The notes: a model not told the origin generated them from the sequence alone. A DNA stretch of 64,000 nucleotides from Streptomyces sp. NBC_01689 (GCF_036250675.1 NZ_CP109592.1:3782001-3846000); one strand, 5' to 3'; numbered from the stretch's first letter, positions 34,669 to 44,534 are shown. Made by a program: numbers and translations.

Positions 34669-35634
34669 TCAGCCCACCGTGAGGACGACCTTCCCGAACT
34701 GGTCGCCCGCCTCGATCCGCTCGAACCCCTCGCGGGCCCGGTCGAGCGGCAGCACCTCGTCGATGACGGGCCGCACCCCGGTGGCGGCGCAGAAGGACAG
34801 CAGATCCTCCAGCTCGTCCTTGGTGCCCATGGTGGAGCCGACGACCTTGAGCTCCAGGAAGAAGATCCGAGTCAGCTCGGCGTGCGCGGGACGGTCCCCG
34901 CTCGTCGCGCCCGAGATCACCAGCGTGCCGCCGGGCCGCAGGGACTTGATGCTGTGCGACCAGGTGGCCGCGCCCACCGTCTCGATGACCGCGTCGACCC
35001 GCTGCGGCAGGCGCGCGCCGGACTCCAGCGCCTCCACCGCCCCGAGTTCGACGGCCCGCTTGCGCCGGGCCTCGTCGCGGCTCGTCGCGAAGACCCGCAG
35101 CCCGGCGGCCTTGCCGAGGACGATCGCCGCGGTCGCGACGCCGCCGCCCGCCCCCTGCACGAGGACCGAGTCGCCCGGCCGTACCCCGGCGTTGGTGAAG
35201 AGCATGCGATACGCCGTCAGCCACGCGGTCGGCAGGCAGGCGGCCTCCTCGAAGGAGAGGTCCTTGGGCTTCGGCAGGACGTTCCACGCCGGTACCGCGA
35301 CCTGCTCGGCGAAGGTTCCCTGGTAGCGCTCGGTGAGGATCGACCGGGGCTCCGCGGGGCCCACCCCGTGCCCGGTCTGCCCGATGACGGAGTGAAGGAC
35401 GACCTCGTTGCCGTCCTCGTCGACGCCCGCCGCGTCGCACCCGAGGATCATCGGCAGCTTGTCCTCCGCCAGGCCCACTCCCCGGAGGGACCACAGGTCG
35501 TGGTGGTTCAGGGACGCGGCCCTGACGTTCACGGTCGTCCAGCCGGGCCTCTGTCCGGGGGCCGGGCGCTCCCCCAACTCCAGGCCGTTCAGCGGCTGGT
35601 CACGGTCGATACGAGCGGCGTAGGCAGCGAACAT
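34669..35634 (-). CDS. Zinc-type alcohol dehydrogenase / quinone oxidoreductase-like protein
   Basis: A 321-residue medium-chain dehydrogenase. The GroES-like N-terminus reads VNVRAASLNHHDLWSLRG and LGCDAAGVDEDG; the NADPH-binding Rossmann loop is VLVQGAGGGVATAAIVLGKAAG. Structural-zinc cysteines are missing, which favours the quinone oxidoreductase branch. ATG 35634 starts the conserved MFAAYAARID; a longer start is possible. It stands downstream of the malic enzyme terminator, so it has its own promoter. Substrate unknown. Confidence 0.85.
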   Translation of the reverse strand: MFAAYAARIDRDQPLNGLELGERPAPGQRPGWTTVNVRAASLNHHDLWSLRGVGLAEDKLPMILGCDAAGVDEDGNEVVLHSVIGQTGHGVGPAEPRSILTERYQGTFAEQVAVPAWNVLPKPKDLSFEEAACLPTAWLTAYRMLFTNAGVRPGDSVLVQGAGGGVATAAIVLGKAAGLRVFATSRDEARRKRAVELGAVEALESGARLPQRVDAVIETVGAATWSHSIKSLRPGGTLVISGATSGDRPAHAELTRIFFLELKVVGSTMGTKDELEDLLSFCAATGVRPVIDEVLPLDRAREGFERIEAGDQFGKVVLTVG

Positions 35635-35770
35635 GACCTTGACGATAGGCTCCGCCCCCACGCCGCGGAACCACGTCGCGCTGTGACACGCGTCCCGGCC
35701 GCTCCGCGGCCCACCTCACATCCGGTGCGGGTACGCCCGCGGACCATCCGTACGGCCCAGCGCCCGCGCA

Positions 35771-35809
35771 AAGAAAACGGCCCCGCCGGGGAACCACCCC
35801 GGCGAGGCC
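35771..35809 (-). terminator. Intrinsic terminator with U-tract after malic enzyme
   Basis: An 8-bp perfect core stem (CGCCGGGG 35784-35791 with CCCCGGCG 35797-35804, loop AACCA) is extended by flanking GGCC arms and, on the minus strand, is followed at once by TTTTCTTT. This is a classical rho-independent terminator, rare in such GC-rich DNA. Confidence 0.88.
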
Positions 35810-35915
35810 ACCACATCCGTGTCCGGACGGTCCCCCGGCGCCTGAAGCCGTCCTCGAACCGCTCTCACGCGGCCCGCGAACCGTTCTCCGGCACGCGGGT
35901 GCCGGACCGCTCAGC

Positions 35916-37163
35916 TCACCGGCGCGCGACCCCTTCGGCCCGGGCGGCCGCGGCCACCGCCGCGGTCACCGCGGGAGCCACCCGCTCGTCGAACGGCGAG
36001 GGGATCACGTAGTCGGCGGCGAGGTCGTCCCCGACGACCGCGGCCAGCGCGTCGGCCGCCGCGATCTTCATGCCCTCCGTGATCCGGGACGCCCGCACCT
36101 GCAGCGCCCCGGCGAAGATCCCGGGGAACGCGAGCACGTTGTTGATCTGGTTCGGGAAGTCGGACCGCCCGGTGGCGACCACCGCCGCGTACTTGTGGGC
36201 GATCTCCGGATGCACCTCCGGGTTCGGGTTGGCCATGGCGAAGACGAACGCGCCCTCGGCCATCGAGGCCACCGCGGGCTCCGGAACCGTGCCCCCGGAG
36301 ACGCCGATGAAGACGTCCGCGCCCGCCAGCGCCGCGTCCAGCGACCCGGACAGCCCCGCCTTGTTGCTGAGGCCGGCGAGCTCCCGCTTGACGTCCGTGA
36401 GGTCGTCCCGGTCGGAGGAGACGACGCCCTTGCGGTCCGCGACGGCCACGTCGCCGATGCCCGCCTCCAGCAGGAACTTGGCGATGGCGATGCCCGCCGC
36501 GCCCGCGCCGGAGATCACCGCGCGCAGCTCGCCGAGCGAGCGCCCGGTGAGCTTCGCCGCGTTCCGCAGCGCCGCCAGGGTCACCACGGCCGTCCCGTGC
36601 TGGTCGTCGTGGAAGACGGGAATGTCCAGGCGCTCCTGGAGCTTCCGTTCGATCTCGAAGCACCGGGGCGCCGAGATGTCCTCCAGGTTGACGCCGCCGA
36701 AGGACGGCGCGAGACGGGCCACGGTCTCGACGATCTCGTCGACGCCCGTGCAGTCCAGCGCGATCGGCACGGCGTCCACGCCGCCGAACTGCTTGAACAG
36801 GATCGCCTTGCCCTCCATCACGGGGAGCGAGGCCTCCGGACCGATGTCGCCGAGGCCGAGCACGGCCGTGCCGTCGGTCACCACCGCGACCACGTTCGAC
36901 TTCCACGTGTAGTCGTTGACCAGGTCGGGCTGTTCGGCGATGGCGCTGCACACCTTCGCGACGCCGGGTGTGTACGCCAGGGACAGGTCGTCCTTGTCAC
37001 GCACGGGCACGGTGGCCTGCACGGCCATCTTCCCGCCACGGTGCAATGCGAACGCCGGGTCGAACGCCAGGGAGTCCACGGAGCCGTCGGAATTCACCGG
37101 CTCCGCGTCGCCTTCGGGACCCGTACTGCTGTCGCTGCGAGGATTGACGATCTCCGCTGCCAC
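35916..37163 (-). CDS. NAD(P)-dependent malic enzyme
   Basis: A 415-residue malic enzyme, which decarboxylates L-malate to pyruvate while reducing NAD or NADP. Features: SLAYTPGVAKVC near residue 63, VVTDGTAVLGLGDIGPEA, VFHDDQHGTAVVTLAAL (metal-site Asp pair), the cofactor loop ISGAGAAGIAIAKFLLEAG, and FAMANPNPE. It lacks the C-terminal phosphotransacetylase-like domain of the long malic enzymes. GTG 37163 has AAGGGG about ten bases upstream. It is divergent from the ABC transporter operon across 539 bases and ends at a U-tract terminator. Confidence 0.94.
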   Translation of the reverse strand: MAAEIVNPRSDSSTGPEGDAEPVNSDGSVDSLAFDPAFALHRGGKMAVQATVPVRDKDDLSLAYTPGVAKVCSAIAEQPDLVNDYTWKSNVVAVVTDGTAVLGLGDIGPEASLPVMEGKAILFKQFGGVDAVPIALDCTGVDEIVETVARLAPSFGGVNLEDISAPRCFEIERKLQERLDIPVFHDDQHGTAVVTLAALRNAAKLTGRSLGELRAVISGAGAAGIAIAKFLLEAGIGDVAVADRKGVVSSDRDDLTDVKRELAGLSNKAGLSGSLDAALAGADVFIGVSGGTVPEPAVASMAEGAFVFAMANPNPEVHPEIAHKYAAVVATGRSDFPNQINNVLAFPGIFAGALQVRASRITEGMKIAAADALAAVVGDDLAADYVIPSPFDERVAPAVTAAVAAAARAEGVARR

Positions 37164-37702
37164 TTTGTCTTACCCCTTAAGTCTTCAGAGATTGAGGGTG
37201 ACCACTCCTGGTTGAGGGGTGGGCGGGCACCGCGTATGCCCTGCCGCCGTGGTTGCGTACGGGCGGATACGCGACGGGCGCGCCGCACACGCGCCCTGAG
37301 CCCCGGATGAGGGGTGTAAAGAACCTTCTTACCGGACGGACTGTGCCGAGGACGAGCCCATAACGCGAAGCTCACACGCCGGTGACATGACTCATACCCG
37401 AATATGTGGACAAGTCCAGGATTTGACGTCATGTCGCCGCAAGCGCGGAGTCGCGGCGGTCCGCATCCGGAGATGCGCCGAAGATCTTCCGGCAGAAGAG
37501 GTGGATTCCCGCACAGGATCCGGCACGACCGGGGCACCCAGTGTTGGTCCGAGGGTCACCCGTTATCCGATTTTGACATAGCGGGTCCTCTGAACGGCGC
37601 AATCCGAATGGCAAGATGCCGTCATCACACGAGGTCGCGACACCCAAAGGTGTGTGTTCTCGTCGACCTGTCGGCTACTCCCTCATCCGCCGGAGGACCC
37701 TC
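37164..37702. other. Divergent promoter region, malic enzyme / amino acid ABC transporter
   Basis: No gene is supported in these 539 bases. It is somewhat less GC-rich than its neighbours and holds several TTGAC-type hexamers on the plus strand, the best being TTGACA at 37573-37578, but I cannot pair it with a convincing -10. Two separate promoters, one for each direction, are expected here. Confidence 0.5.
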
Positions 37703-38662
37703 ATGACCGCTCGCACCACCCGTCGTACGACCGCCGCGCAGTCCCGGATAGCAGCGGTCGGTGCGATCGCGGTCGTCGGCGCCCTCGTCCTCACCGGCTG
37801 CGGTGACCAGACGGACAAGGGCGGCAGCTCCTCGGAGACGGCCAAGTCCAACAGTGCGCCGCTGTTCTCCAAGCTGCCCAAGAAGATCCAGGACGCGGGC
37901 GTCATCAAGGTCGGCACGAACGCCGAGTACGCCCCCATGGAGTCGACCGACGGCGGCAAGATCGTCGGCGTCGACCCGGACCTGGCGGACGCGCTCGCCA
38001 AGCAGCTCGGCGTGAAGTTCACCTTCACCTCGGGTTCCTTCGACGGTCTCATCACCGCCGTCAACTCCGGCCGCTACGACATCGCGATGTCGTCCATCAC
38101 GGACAACAAGCAGCGCCAGGAGGGCCTGGACGACAAGGGCAAGAAGCTCGGCGAGGGCGTCGACTTCGTCGACTACTTCACGGCCGGTACGGCCATCTAC
38201 GTGAAGAAGGGCAACCCCGAGGGCATCAAGGGCATCGAGGACCTCTGTGGGCGGACGGCGGCCGTGCAGCGCGGCACCACCTACGAGACGGCCCTCAAGG
38301 ACCAGTCCAAGAAGTGCACGGACGGCGGCAAGAAGGCCATCGACATCGAGTCGTTCGAGAACGACACGGAGGCCCAGACCCGTGTGAAGTCCGGCGGTGC
38401 GGTGGCCGGCATCAACGACTACCCGGTGGCGGTCGACCTGGCCAACAAGGCCGACGGCGGCAAGGCCTTCGAGGTCATCAACAAGCAGTACGACGCCGGC
38501 CCGTTCGGCATCGTGCTGAGCAAGAAGAACACCGAGCTCCGTGACGTTCTGAAGGAAGCCGTCGACGCGATCATCAAGGACGGCTCGTACCAGAAGGTGC
38601 TGGAGAAGTGGGGCGCCCAGTCCGGCGCGATCGAGCAGTCCGCGATCAACGGCGGCAAGTGA
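37703..38662 (+). CDS. Polar amino acid ABC transporter, substrate-binding lipoprotein
   Basis: A 319-residue solute-binding protein of family 3. The signal sequence ends in lipobox LTGC (Cys near residue 33), so the protein is lipid-anchored outside the membrane. The two-lobed domain starts IKVGTNAEYAPMESTDGG and includes VGVDPDLADALAKQLGVKF and FDGLITAVNSGRYDIAMSS. ATG 37703 follows CGGAGGA. It is first in a three-gene operon with the permease 28 bases downstream. The family imports polar amino acids; the exact one is not readable. Confidence 0.95.
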   Translation: MTARTTRRTTAAQSRIAAVGAIAVVGALVLTGCGDQTDKGGSSSETAKSNSAPLFSKLPKKIQDAGVIKVGTNAEYAPMESTDGGKIVGVDPDLADALAKQLGVKFTFTSGSFDGLITAVNSGRYDIAMSSITDNKQRQEGLDDKGKKLGEGVDFVDYFTAGTAIYVKKGNPEGIKGIEDLCGRTAAVQRGTTYETALKDQSKKCTDGGKKAIDIESFENDTEAQTRVKSGGAVAGINDYPVAVDLANKADGGKAFEVINKQYDAGPFGIVLSKKNTELRDVLKEAVDAIIKDGSYQKVLEKWGAQSGAIEQSAINGGK

Positions 38663-38690
38663 GCCGAGCGCACCACTGAAGGGCAGTCAC

Positions 38691-39656
38691 GTGACTGAGA
38701 AATTCGACAAGTCCCCCGCGGACTCCTCTCCCCCCGGCGCCACGGTGACCGGGGCCACGGCCGCCGGGCCGGCGCCGGAGGCCATCAAGGCGATCCCCGT
38801 CCGGCACTACGGCCGGTGGGTCAGCGGAGTCATCGTCCTGGCGCTGCTCGTGGCGCTCGCCTACGCGTTCTCGCAGGGCAACATCCAGTGGCACACGGTG
38901 GGCGACGAGCTGTTCGTCTCCAGCGTCGTCCAGGGCGCCGGCCGTACGCTGCTGATCAGCGTGCTCGCCATGGTCGTGGGTGTGGTGCTGGGCGTCGTCC
39001 TCGCGGTGATGCGGCTCTCGAAGAACCCGGTGACCAGCACGGTCGCGTGGCTGTACATCTGGTTCTTCCGCGGCACCCCGGTCTACGTCCAGCTGCTGCT
39101 CTGGTTCAACCTGGCGCTGATCTTCCCGGTCCTGAACCTCGGTCCGATCTACAAGAACGAGATGACGGACGTCATGACTCCGTTCATGTGCGCCCTGCTG
39201 GGTCTCGGTCTGAACGAGGCCGCCTACATGGCCGAGATCTGCCGCGCCGGCCTGCTGGCCGTGGACGAGGGACAGACGGAGGCCGCGCACGCGCTGGGCA
39301 TGAGCCACACCAAGACGCTCGCCCGGATCGTGATCCCGCAGGCGATGCGCGTCATCGTGCCGCCGACGGGCAACGAGTTCATCAACATGCTGAAGACCTC
39401 GTCGCTGGTGTACGCGGTCACGTACAACGAACTGCTCCGCTCCACCTCGGCGATCGGCTCCACGTCGTACGCCGTGATGGAGATGCTGTTCGTCGCCTCC
39501 ATCTGGTACCTGGCCATGACCAGCGTGTTCAGCGTCTTCCAGTACTACCTGGAGCGCTACTACGCGCGCGGTTCCAGCCGCAGCCTGCCGCCGACCGTCT
39601 TCCAGAAGATCAGGGCGAACATGCTCGGCCTCGGCCGTGAGAGGGGCACCGCATGA
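38691..39656 (+). CDS. Polar amino acid ABC transporter, permease
   Basis: A 321-residue permease. A hydrophilic N-terminal arm of about 40 residues precedes five to six membrane segments ([50 protein letters not shown]). The EAA-like coupling loop reads [32 protein letters not shown] 38691 start. Its stop overlaps the ATP-binding protein start (ATGA). Only one permease gene is present, so it probably forms a homodimer. Confidence 0.95.
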   Translation: MTEKFDKSPADSSPPGATVTGATAAGPAPEAIKAIPVRHYGRWVSGVIVLALLVALAYAFSQGNIQWHTVGDELFVSSVVQGAGRTLLISVLAMVVGVVLGVVLAVMRLSKNPVTSTVAWLYIWFFRGTPVYVQLLLWFNLALIFPVLNLGPIYKNEMTDVMTPFMCALLGLGLNEAAYMAEICRAGLLAVDEGQTEAAHALGMSHTKTLARIVIPQAMRVIVPPTGNEFINMLKTSSLVYAVTYNELLRSTSAIGSTSYAVMEMLFVASIWYLAMTSVFSVFQYYLERYYARGSSRSLPPTVFQKIRANMLGLGRERGTA

Positions 39657-40414
39657 CCGCGATGGTGAAGTCCGAGGGCGTCCACAAGTCCTTCGGTCCG
39701 GTGGAGGTCCTCAAGGGCATCGACCTGGAGGTGAACACCGGTGAGGTGTTCTGCCTGATCGGCCCGTCCGGTTCCGGCAAGTCGACCTTCCTGCGGTGCA
39801 TCAACCACCTGGAGAAGATCAACGCCGGGCGTCTGTACGTCGACGGCGAGCTGGTCGGCTACCGCCAGAAGGGCGACAAGCTGTACGAGCTCAAGGACAG
39901 CGAGGTCGCGCTGAAGCGCCGGGACATCGGCATGGTCTTCCAGCGTTTCAACCTGTTCCCGCACATGACGGCCATGGAGAACGTCATGGAGGCGCCGATC
40001 CAGGTGAAGGGCGCCAAGAAGTCCGACGCCCAGAACCGCGCGATGGAGCTGCTCGAACGCGTCGGCCTGGCCGACAAGGCGCGCAGTTACCCCTCGCAGC
40101 TCTCCGGGGGCCAGCAGCAGCGTGTGGCCATCGCCCGGGCCCTGGCGATGGACCCGAAGCTGATGCTCTTCGACGAGCCGACCTCGGCCCTCGACCCGGA
40201 GCTGGTCGGAGACGTCCTCGACGTCATGCGCGACCTCGCCGAGTCCGGTATGACGATGGTCGTCGTCACCCACGAGATGGGCTTCGCCCGCGAGGTCGGC
40301 GACAGCCTGGTCTTCATGGACGGCGGTGTCGTCGTCGAGGCGGGCAACCCGCGCGACGTCCTGACGGACCCGCAGCACGAGCGCACCAAGTCGTTCCTCT
40401 CGAAGGTGCTCTGA
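39653..40414 (+). CDS. Polar amino acid ABC transporter, ATP-binding protein
   Basis: A 253-residue ABC ATPase. Walker [12 protein letters not shown]-loop [13 protein letters not shown], signature [15 protein letters not shown], Walker [15 protein letters not shown] and switch His VVVTHEMGF are all intact. It overlaps the permease stop by four bases, so expression is coupled. A strong terminator follows. Confidence 0.96.
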   Translation: MTAMVKSEGVHKSFGPVEVLKGIDLEVNTGEVFCLIGPSGSGKSTFLRCINHLEKINAGRLYVDGELVGYRQKGDKLYELKDSEVALKRRDIGMVFQRFNLFPHMTAMENVMEAPIQVKGAKKSDAQNRAMELLERVGLADKARSYPSQLSGGQQQRVAIARALAMDPKLMLFDEPTSALDPELVGDVLDVMRDLAESGMTMVVVTHEMGFAREVGDSLVFMDGGVVVEAGNPRDVLTDPQHERTKSFLSKVL

Positions 40415-40422
40415 GCGTTCCG

Positions 40423-40469
40423 AACGCCGGATGCCGCCCACCCCTTCCGGGTGGGCGGCATCCGGCGTT
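40423..40469. terminator. Strong bidirectional hairpin after the ABC operon
   Basis: A perfect 21-bp stem (40423-40443 with 40449-40469) with a 5-base loop starts 8 bases after the ATPase stop. It sits between convergent genes and could stop both transcripts. Confidence 0.85.
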
Positions 40470-40662
40470 CCGGGCCGCGCCCGATCCGGCCGGGGTCCGC
40501 GGCGGGCGCGGTCCGCGCGGCGAGCGGACACCCGGTGCCGGACCGTTCCGCGGGCGCCGTGACCGGTCCGGCGGCCGTCACGACCGCGCGGGCCGTCGCG
40601 GCGGCGGAGCGTCCCGGTCCCGGCGGGGCCGGTGCGGGGTGCCCGCACCGCCGCCCGGCGCG

Positions 40663-41451
40663 CTACCTGACCGCCAGCACCAGCGCGTCGGACGGGGAGC
40701 GCCACACCGTCCTCGCCTCCGCGAAGCCCTTCTCGCGCAGGACGCGGGCGTGCCAGTCGGCGGACGGGGTGTCGCCGTCGGCGTGTTCGCCGTAGATCTC
40801 GAAGCGGCGGGCGGTCGGGCCGGCGAGGACCGGGTCCTGGGCGGCCAGCTCCCACCACGCGGCCCAGTCGAGCACGCCGCTCTCCTTCGCCCGGTCCATA
40901 CGGGCGTGCCGCTGCGCGCGGTCGGCCGCGTTGATCAGGGGCGTGGACTCGTCGATCATGTGGTCGGCGTTCATGAAGACACCGCCGTCGCGGACGATCC
41001 CCGCGATCCGGCCGTAGAGGGCGGCGAGGGGTTCCCTGTGCAGCCAGTGCAGAGCCGTGGCCGTCAGCACGGCGTCGTAGGACTCGTACGGCAGCCGGGC
41101 CGTCCACCGGGGGTCCTTGAGGTCGGCCGTGACGAAGGAGACCCGGTCGTCGCCTTCGAAGGTGCCCTCGGCGATGGTGAGCAGCGCGGGGTCGAGGTCG
41201 ACGCCGGTGCTGGTGGCGCGCGGGAGCCGGGCCAGCAGCCGCGCGGTGATGGTGCCGGTGCCGCAGGCCAGGTCGAGGACGCGCGGCGCGGGGCCGACCA
41301 GGGCCTCGACCATGTCGAGCATCACCCGGAAGCGCTCCTCGCGGTCCGGCATGTACCACTCCTGCTGCCGGTCCCAGCTCTCCTGCCAGGCCTGCCAGTC
41401 GGTTCCGGTGCCCTGCGTCCCGGTGTGGCCGGTTCCGGTGCTGACGGTCAT
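40663..41451 (-). CDS. Class I SAM-dependent methyltransferase
   Basis: A 262-residue methyltransferase. Motif I is VLDLACGTGTITARLLA, motif II acidic residue lies in TGVDLDPALL, and YDAVLTATALHWLHRE is motif IV. The N-terminus WDRQQEWYMPDREERFRVMLDMVEAL is typical of trans-aconitate-methyltransferase-like proteins. ATG 41451 has GAAGGGG five bases upstream. It is divergent from the CGNR gene at 110 bases. Substrate unknown. Confidence 0.85.
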   Translation of the reverse strand: MTVSTGTGHTGTQGTGTDWQAWQESWDRQQEWYMPDREERFRVMLDMVEALVGPAPRVLDLACGTGTITARLLARLPRATSTGVDLDPALLTIAEGTFEGDDRVSFVTADLKDPRWTARLPYESYDAVLTATALHWLHREPLAALYGRIAGIVRDGGVFMNADHMIDESTPLINAADRAQRHARMDRAKESGVLDWAAWWELAAQDPVLAGPTARRFEIYGEHADGDTPSADWHARVLREKGFAEARTVWRSPSDALVLAVR

Positions 41452-41561
41452 GGAAGCCCCTTCTTCACACGTCTTCACTCACCCGCGTAATACCCTGGAT
41501 ACGCAATCAGCTGTTACCTGACCGCACGCATGACGATAGAGCGCCCCCGTAAGGACTACAA

Positions 41562-42191
41562 GTGGAACTGGCCTATTACTCGGACTACGCGGTCCGCCTC
41601 GTCAACAGCGAGGAGCCGATCCGGGGCAAGGACGCGCTCACCTCGGTCGAGGCCGTCCGCGACCTCTTCGTGGGCAACGCCTCGGCGGCGCGCCGCGCCA
41701 CGGACGCCGACGTGACGCGCTTCCGTTCGGTGCGCGCCAGGCTGCGCGCCGTGTTCGAGGCCGCGGACGGCGGCGACGAGACCCTCGCGGTCGACCTGCT
41801 GAACTCGCTGCTCCTGGAGTTCCCCGTCAGCCCGCAGATCTCGGGACACGACTTCCGGGACGACGACGGACGCCCGCTGTGGCACATGCACCTCGCGGAC
41901 CACCCGTCCAACGTCACCGCGGGCTACGCGGCGATCGCCGCCATGGGTCTCGCCTTCCACCTCACCTCGTACGGTGTGGACCGGCTGGGCCTGTGCGAGG
42001 CGGCGCCGTGCCGCAACGCCTATCTGGACACGTCGACGAACCGCTCCCGGCGCTACTGCTCGGACCGCTGCGCGACCCGCGCCAACGTGGCCGCCTACCG
42101 GGCCCGCAAGCGCCTGGAGGCGGACCGGTCGGAGAGCACCGGCCTGACGGCCGACAGCGCCCAGCGGACCAGCGCGAGCGGCGACCGCTGA
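41562..42191 (+). CDS. CGNR zinc-finger (ABATE domain) transcriptional regulator
   Basis: A 209-residue protein. The N-terminal ABATE-like domain (ELAYYSDYAVRLVNSEEP; VEAVRDLF) leads to a C-terminal zinc finger with ligands CEAAPC and YCSDRC, followed by basic ANVAAYRARKR. These proteins are putative stress-related regulators. GTG 41562. Its last 97 bases overlap the 3' end of sodX on the opposite strand. Confidence 0.85.
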   Translation: MELAYYSDYAVRLVNSEEPIRGKDALTSVEAVRDLFVGNASAARRATDADVTRFRSVRARLRAVFEAADGGDETLAVDLLNSLLLEFPVSPQISGHDFRDDDGRPLWHMHLADHPSNVTAGYAAIAAMGLAFHLTSYGVDRLGLCEAAPCRNAYLDTSTNRSRRYCSDRCATRANVAAYRARKRLEADRSESTGLTADSAQRTSASGDR

Positions 42192-42529
42192 CCTTCCCCG
42201 AGGGGCCGGTACCGCAACCGCACCTTCCCGAGGACGAGCTCCTCGGGCACGGTGCCGTAGTCGGTGCTGTCCCCTCCGGCGAAGGCGTTGTCGCCCAGCA
42301 CCCACCAGCCGGCCTCCCGCCGGTGTGCCGCCCGCTTCACCACCAGCAGGTCCTGCTGGAACGGATGCCGGAGCACGACGACGTCACCTGGCCTGACCCG
42401 GGCCCCGTACTGCACGACCAGCCGATCCCCGTGCTGGAGCGTGGGCACCATCGAGGGCCCCCGCACCTCGGCCGCCCCGAACGGCAGCACGGCCTTTCCA
42501 CGTTCGCTCTCCTGCGACAGCTCCGGCAT
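42095..42529 (-). CDS. sodX: Nickel-type superoxide dismutase maturation protease
   Basis: A 144-residue S26 signal-peptidase-like protein that removes the SodN propeptide. The catalytic Ser26 lies in RGPSMVPTL and Lys65 in LLVVKRAAH; the C-terminal box is VLGDNAFAGGDSTDYG. It has no obvious membrane anchor. ATG 42529 follows GGAGGT at 6 bases. It is divergent from sodN across 144 bases, the typical sodN-sodX arrangement. Its 3' end overlaps the convergent CGNR gene by 97 bases. Confidence 0.93.
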   Translation of the reverse strand: MPELSQESERGKAVLPFGAAEVRGPSMVPTLQHGDRLVVQYGARVRPGDVVVLRHPFQQDLLVVKRAAHRREAGWWVLGDNAFAGGDSTDYGTVPEELVLGKVRLRYRPLGEGQRSPLALVRWALSAVRPVLSDRSASRRLRAR

Positions 42530-42673
42530 CACCGGCACCTCCCCGGTCCATCCTCCACCAGTCCCAGTCTCACCCTGGACTTTTGACGTAAGCCCATGGG
42601 GGCACTCGCGAAAAGACGTCTCCCACGGAGTAATGTCCCACCTGAGAAGACGATCACGAGGAAGGACAGCTCC

Positions 42674-43069
42674 ATGCTCTCCCGCCTGTTTGCCCCCAAG
42701 GTGAAGGTCAGCGCGCACTGTGACCTGCCCTGCGGCGTGTACGACCCTGCCCAGGCCCGCATCGAGGCGGAGTCGGTGAAGGCCGTCCAGGAAAAGATGG
42801 CCGGCAACGACGACCCGCACTTCCAGGCCCGCGCCACCGTCATCAAGGAGCAGCGCGCCGAACTCGCGAAGCACCACGTGTCGGTGCTGTGGAGCGACTA
42901 CTTCAAGCCCCCGCACTTCGAGAAGTACCCCGAGCTGCACCAGCTGGTCAACGACGCCCTGAAGGCCCTCTCGGCCGCCAAGGCGTCCACGGACCCGGCC
43001 ACGGGCCAGAAGGCGCTGGACTACATCGCCCAGATCGACAAGATCTTCTGGGAGACCAAGAAGGCCTGA
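42674..43069 (+). CDS. sodN: Nickel superoxide dismutase precursor
   Basis: A 131-residue Ni-SOD precursor. A 14-residue propeptide (MLSRLFAPKVKVSA) precedes the nickel hook HCDLPCGVY; after cleavage His1, Cys2 and Cys6 bind nickel. The remaining four-helix bundle is intact to WETKKA. It dismutates superoxide in the cytoplasm. In Streptomyces sodN is known to be nickel-induced, reciprocally with sodF through Nur and an sRNA from the sodF 3' end; I cannot see that sRNA here. AGGAAGGA precedes ATG. Confidence 0.98.
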   Translation: MLSRLFAPKVKVSAHCDLPCGVYDPAQARIEAESVKAVQEKMAGNDDPHFQARATVIKEQRAELAKHHVSVLWSDYFKPPHFEKYPELHQLVNDALKALSAAKASTDPATGQKALDYIAQIDKIFWETKKA

Positions 43070-43126
43070 TCCGGGCCTCGTTCGCCGGGACCGGCGAGCG
43101 GTGCACCCTCGCAGGTCCACGGGCGC

Positions 43127-43173
43127 CCCGAAGGGGCCCGGCCGGAAATCCGTTCCGGCCGGGCCCCTTCGGG
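43127..43173. terminator. Strong bidirectional hairpin after sodN
   Basis: A perfect 21-bp stem (43127-43147 with 43153-43173) with loop ATCCG lies between the convergent sodN and P450 genes. Confidence 0.85.
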
Positions 43174-43278
43174 TGTGCGGAGTGCGGTCTGCGGACGGGT
43201 GCGGGGCGGTCTCCGGCCCCGGGGACCACCCGACGCGGAGGCACTCGCGCCGTCGTGGGGCGAGGCGGTGCCGCGGGG

Positions 43279-44511
43279 CTACGGACGGATGCCGTCGCAG
43301 GCGATCGACAGGTGGCGGGGGCCGCGCAGCACCGCGTTCTGCCGGTAGGGCGGCGGGTCCTCCACCAGGCGGGGGTTCTCCAGCCTGCGGGCCAGTTCGC
43401 CGAGCGCGAGCTGCGCCTCGAGCCGGGCCAGCGGAGCGCCGAAGCAGCTGTGGATGCCGCTGCCGAAGCCCAGGTGCTGGATGTCCCCGCGGTCCGGGTC
43501 GAACCGGTCGGGGTTCTCGAACCGGTCGGGGTCACGGTTGCCCGCCGCGAGCACCAGCCACAGCGACGAGCCCTTGGGGATGGTCACGCCGCGGACCTCG
43601 ATGTCGGCGAGCGTGCTGCGCTGCGGCAGCAACTGCACCGGCGGCTCGAACCGGAGCAGCTCCTCGACCACGGGAACGGCCAACTTCGGTTCCTGGCGCA
43701 GCCGTTCCAGGATCTCCGGGTGACGCAGCAGGGTCAGCATGCCGTTGGTGATGAGGTTGACCGTGGTCTCGTGGCCGGCGATCAGCAGCAGCGCCGCGGT
43801 GCTCATGACCTCCATCGTCGTCATGGCGCCGTCCGGCCCCTGCGCGGTGGCCAGTTGCGACAGCATGTCCTCGCCCGGCTTCCTGCGGCGCTCCTCGATC
43901 AGCCCGGCCAGGTACATGCCCAGTTCCGTACGGGCGTTGTTGGAGACCTTGGCACGCTCGGCGGCGTCGGCGCCCGGGACGGGGTCCAGGCTCGCGGCGA
44001 GGATGTCCGCCCAGGTGTGGAAGCGGGGCTCGTCCTCGCGCGGCACACCGAGGAGCCGGCAGATCACGGTGACCGGGAAGGGGTACGAGAACTGGTCGAC
44101 CAGGTCGATCCGTTCCGGGTCGCCGATGCCGTCGATGAGCCCGGACACGATGTCCCGCAGCTCGCCGTGCATCTCGTGGACGCGCCGCGAGGAGTGCGGG
44201 GGTCCGAAAGGACGGTTCGTCATGCGCCGCAGCCGGTCGTGCTCCGGCGGGTCGAGACGCAGGAACGCGGGCGGCAGCGCCGACTCCTCCTCCGTGTCGC
44301 CCAGCGGATCGCCGGCCGTCGCCTTCAGGTTGCGCGCGTCCGAGCTGATCCGCGGATCGTGCAGCAGGCTCTGGATGTCGTAGTACCTGCTGACGACGTA
44401 CGGCCCGTCCGCGTCGTGGTACACCGGGGTCTCGCGCAGCTCCTCGTACAGCGGGTACGGGTTCGCGCGGTGCGAGTAGTCGATGATCTGCCGCAGGATG
44501 GCTTGCGTCAT
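43279..44511 (-). CDS. Cytochrome P450
   Basis: A 410-residue soluble P450. Motifs: I-helix LLLIAGHETTVN, ExxR in VVEELLRFEPP, PPxxLLPQR region, and heme loop FGSGIHSCFGAPLAR with the axial Cys. Domain order and length are normal for the actinobacterial CYP105/107-like class. It is the last gene of a ferredoxin-reductase-P450 operon, giving it a private electron chain. The substrate is unknown. Confidence 0.95.
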   Translation of the reverse strand: MTQAILRQIIDYSHRANPYPLYEELRETPVYHDADGPYVVSRYYDIQSLLHDPRISSDARNLKATAGDPLGDTEEESALPPAFLRLDPPEHDRLRRMTNRPFGPPHSSRRVHEMHGELRDIVSGLIDGIGDPERIDLVDQFSYPFPVTVICRLLGVPREDEPRFHTWADILAASLDPVPGADAAERAKVSNNARTELGMYLAGLIEERRRKPGEDMLSQLATAQGPDGAMTTMEVMSTAALLLIAGHETTVNLITNGMLTLLRHPEILERLRQEPKLAVPVVEELLRFEPPVQLLPQRSTLADIEVRGVTIPKGSSLWLVLAAGNRDPDRFENPDRFDPDRGDIQHLGFGSGIHSCFGAPLARLEAQLALGELARRLENPRLVEDPPPYRQNAVLRGPRHLSIACDGIRP

Positions 44512-44534
44512 GATGCGTCCTCGTGAGCGTCGGA

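Noticed and set aside
37573..37620. A complete sigma-70-type promoter for the ABC operon
   Set aside because: TTGACA is present, but no acceptable -10 hexamer lies at 16-18 bases.
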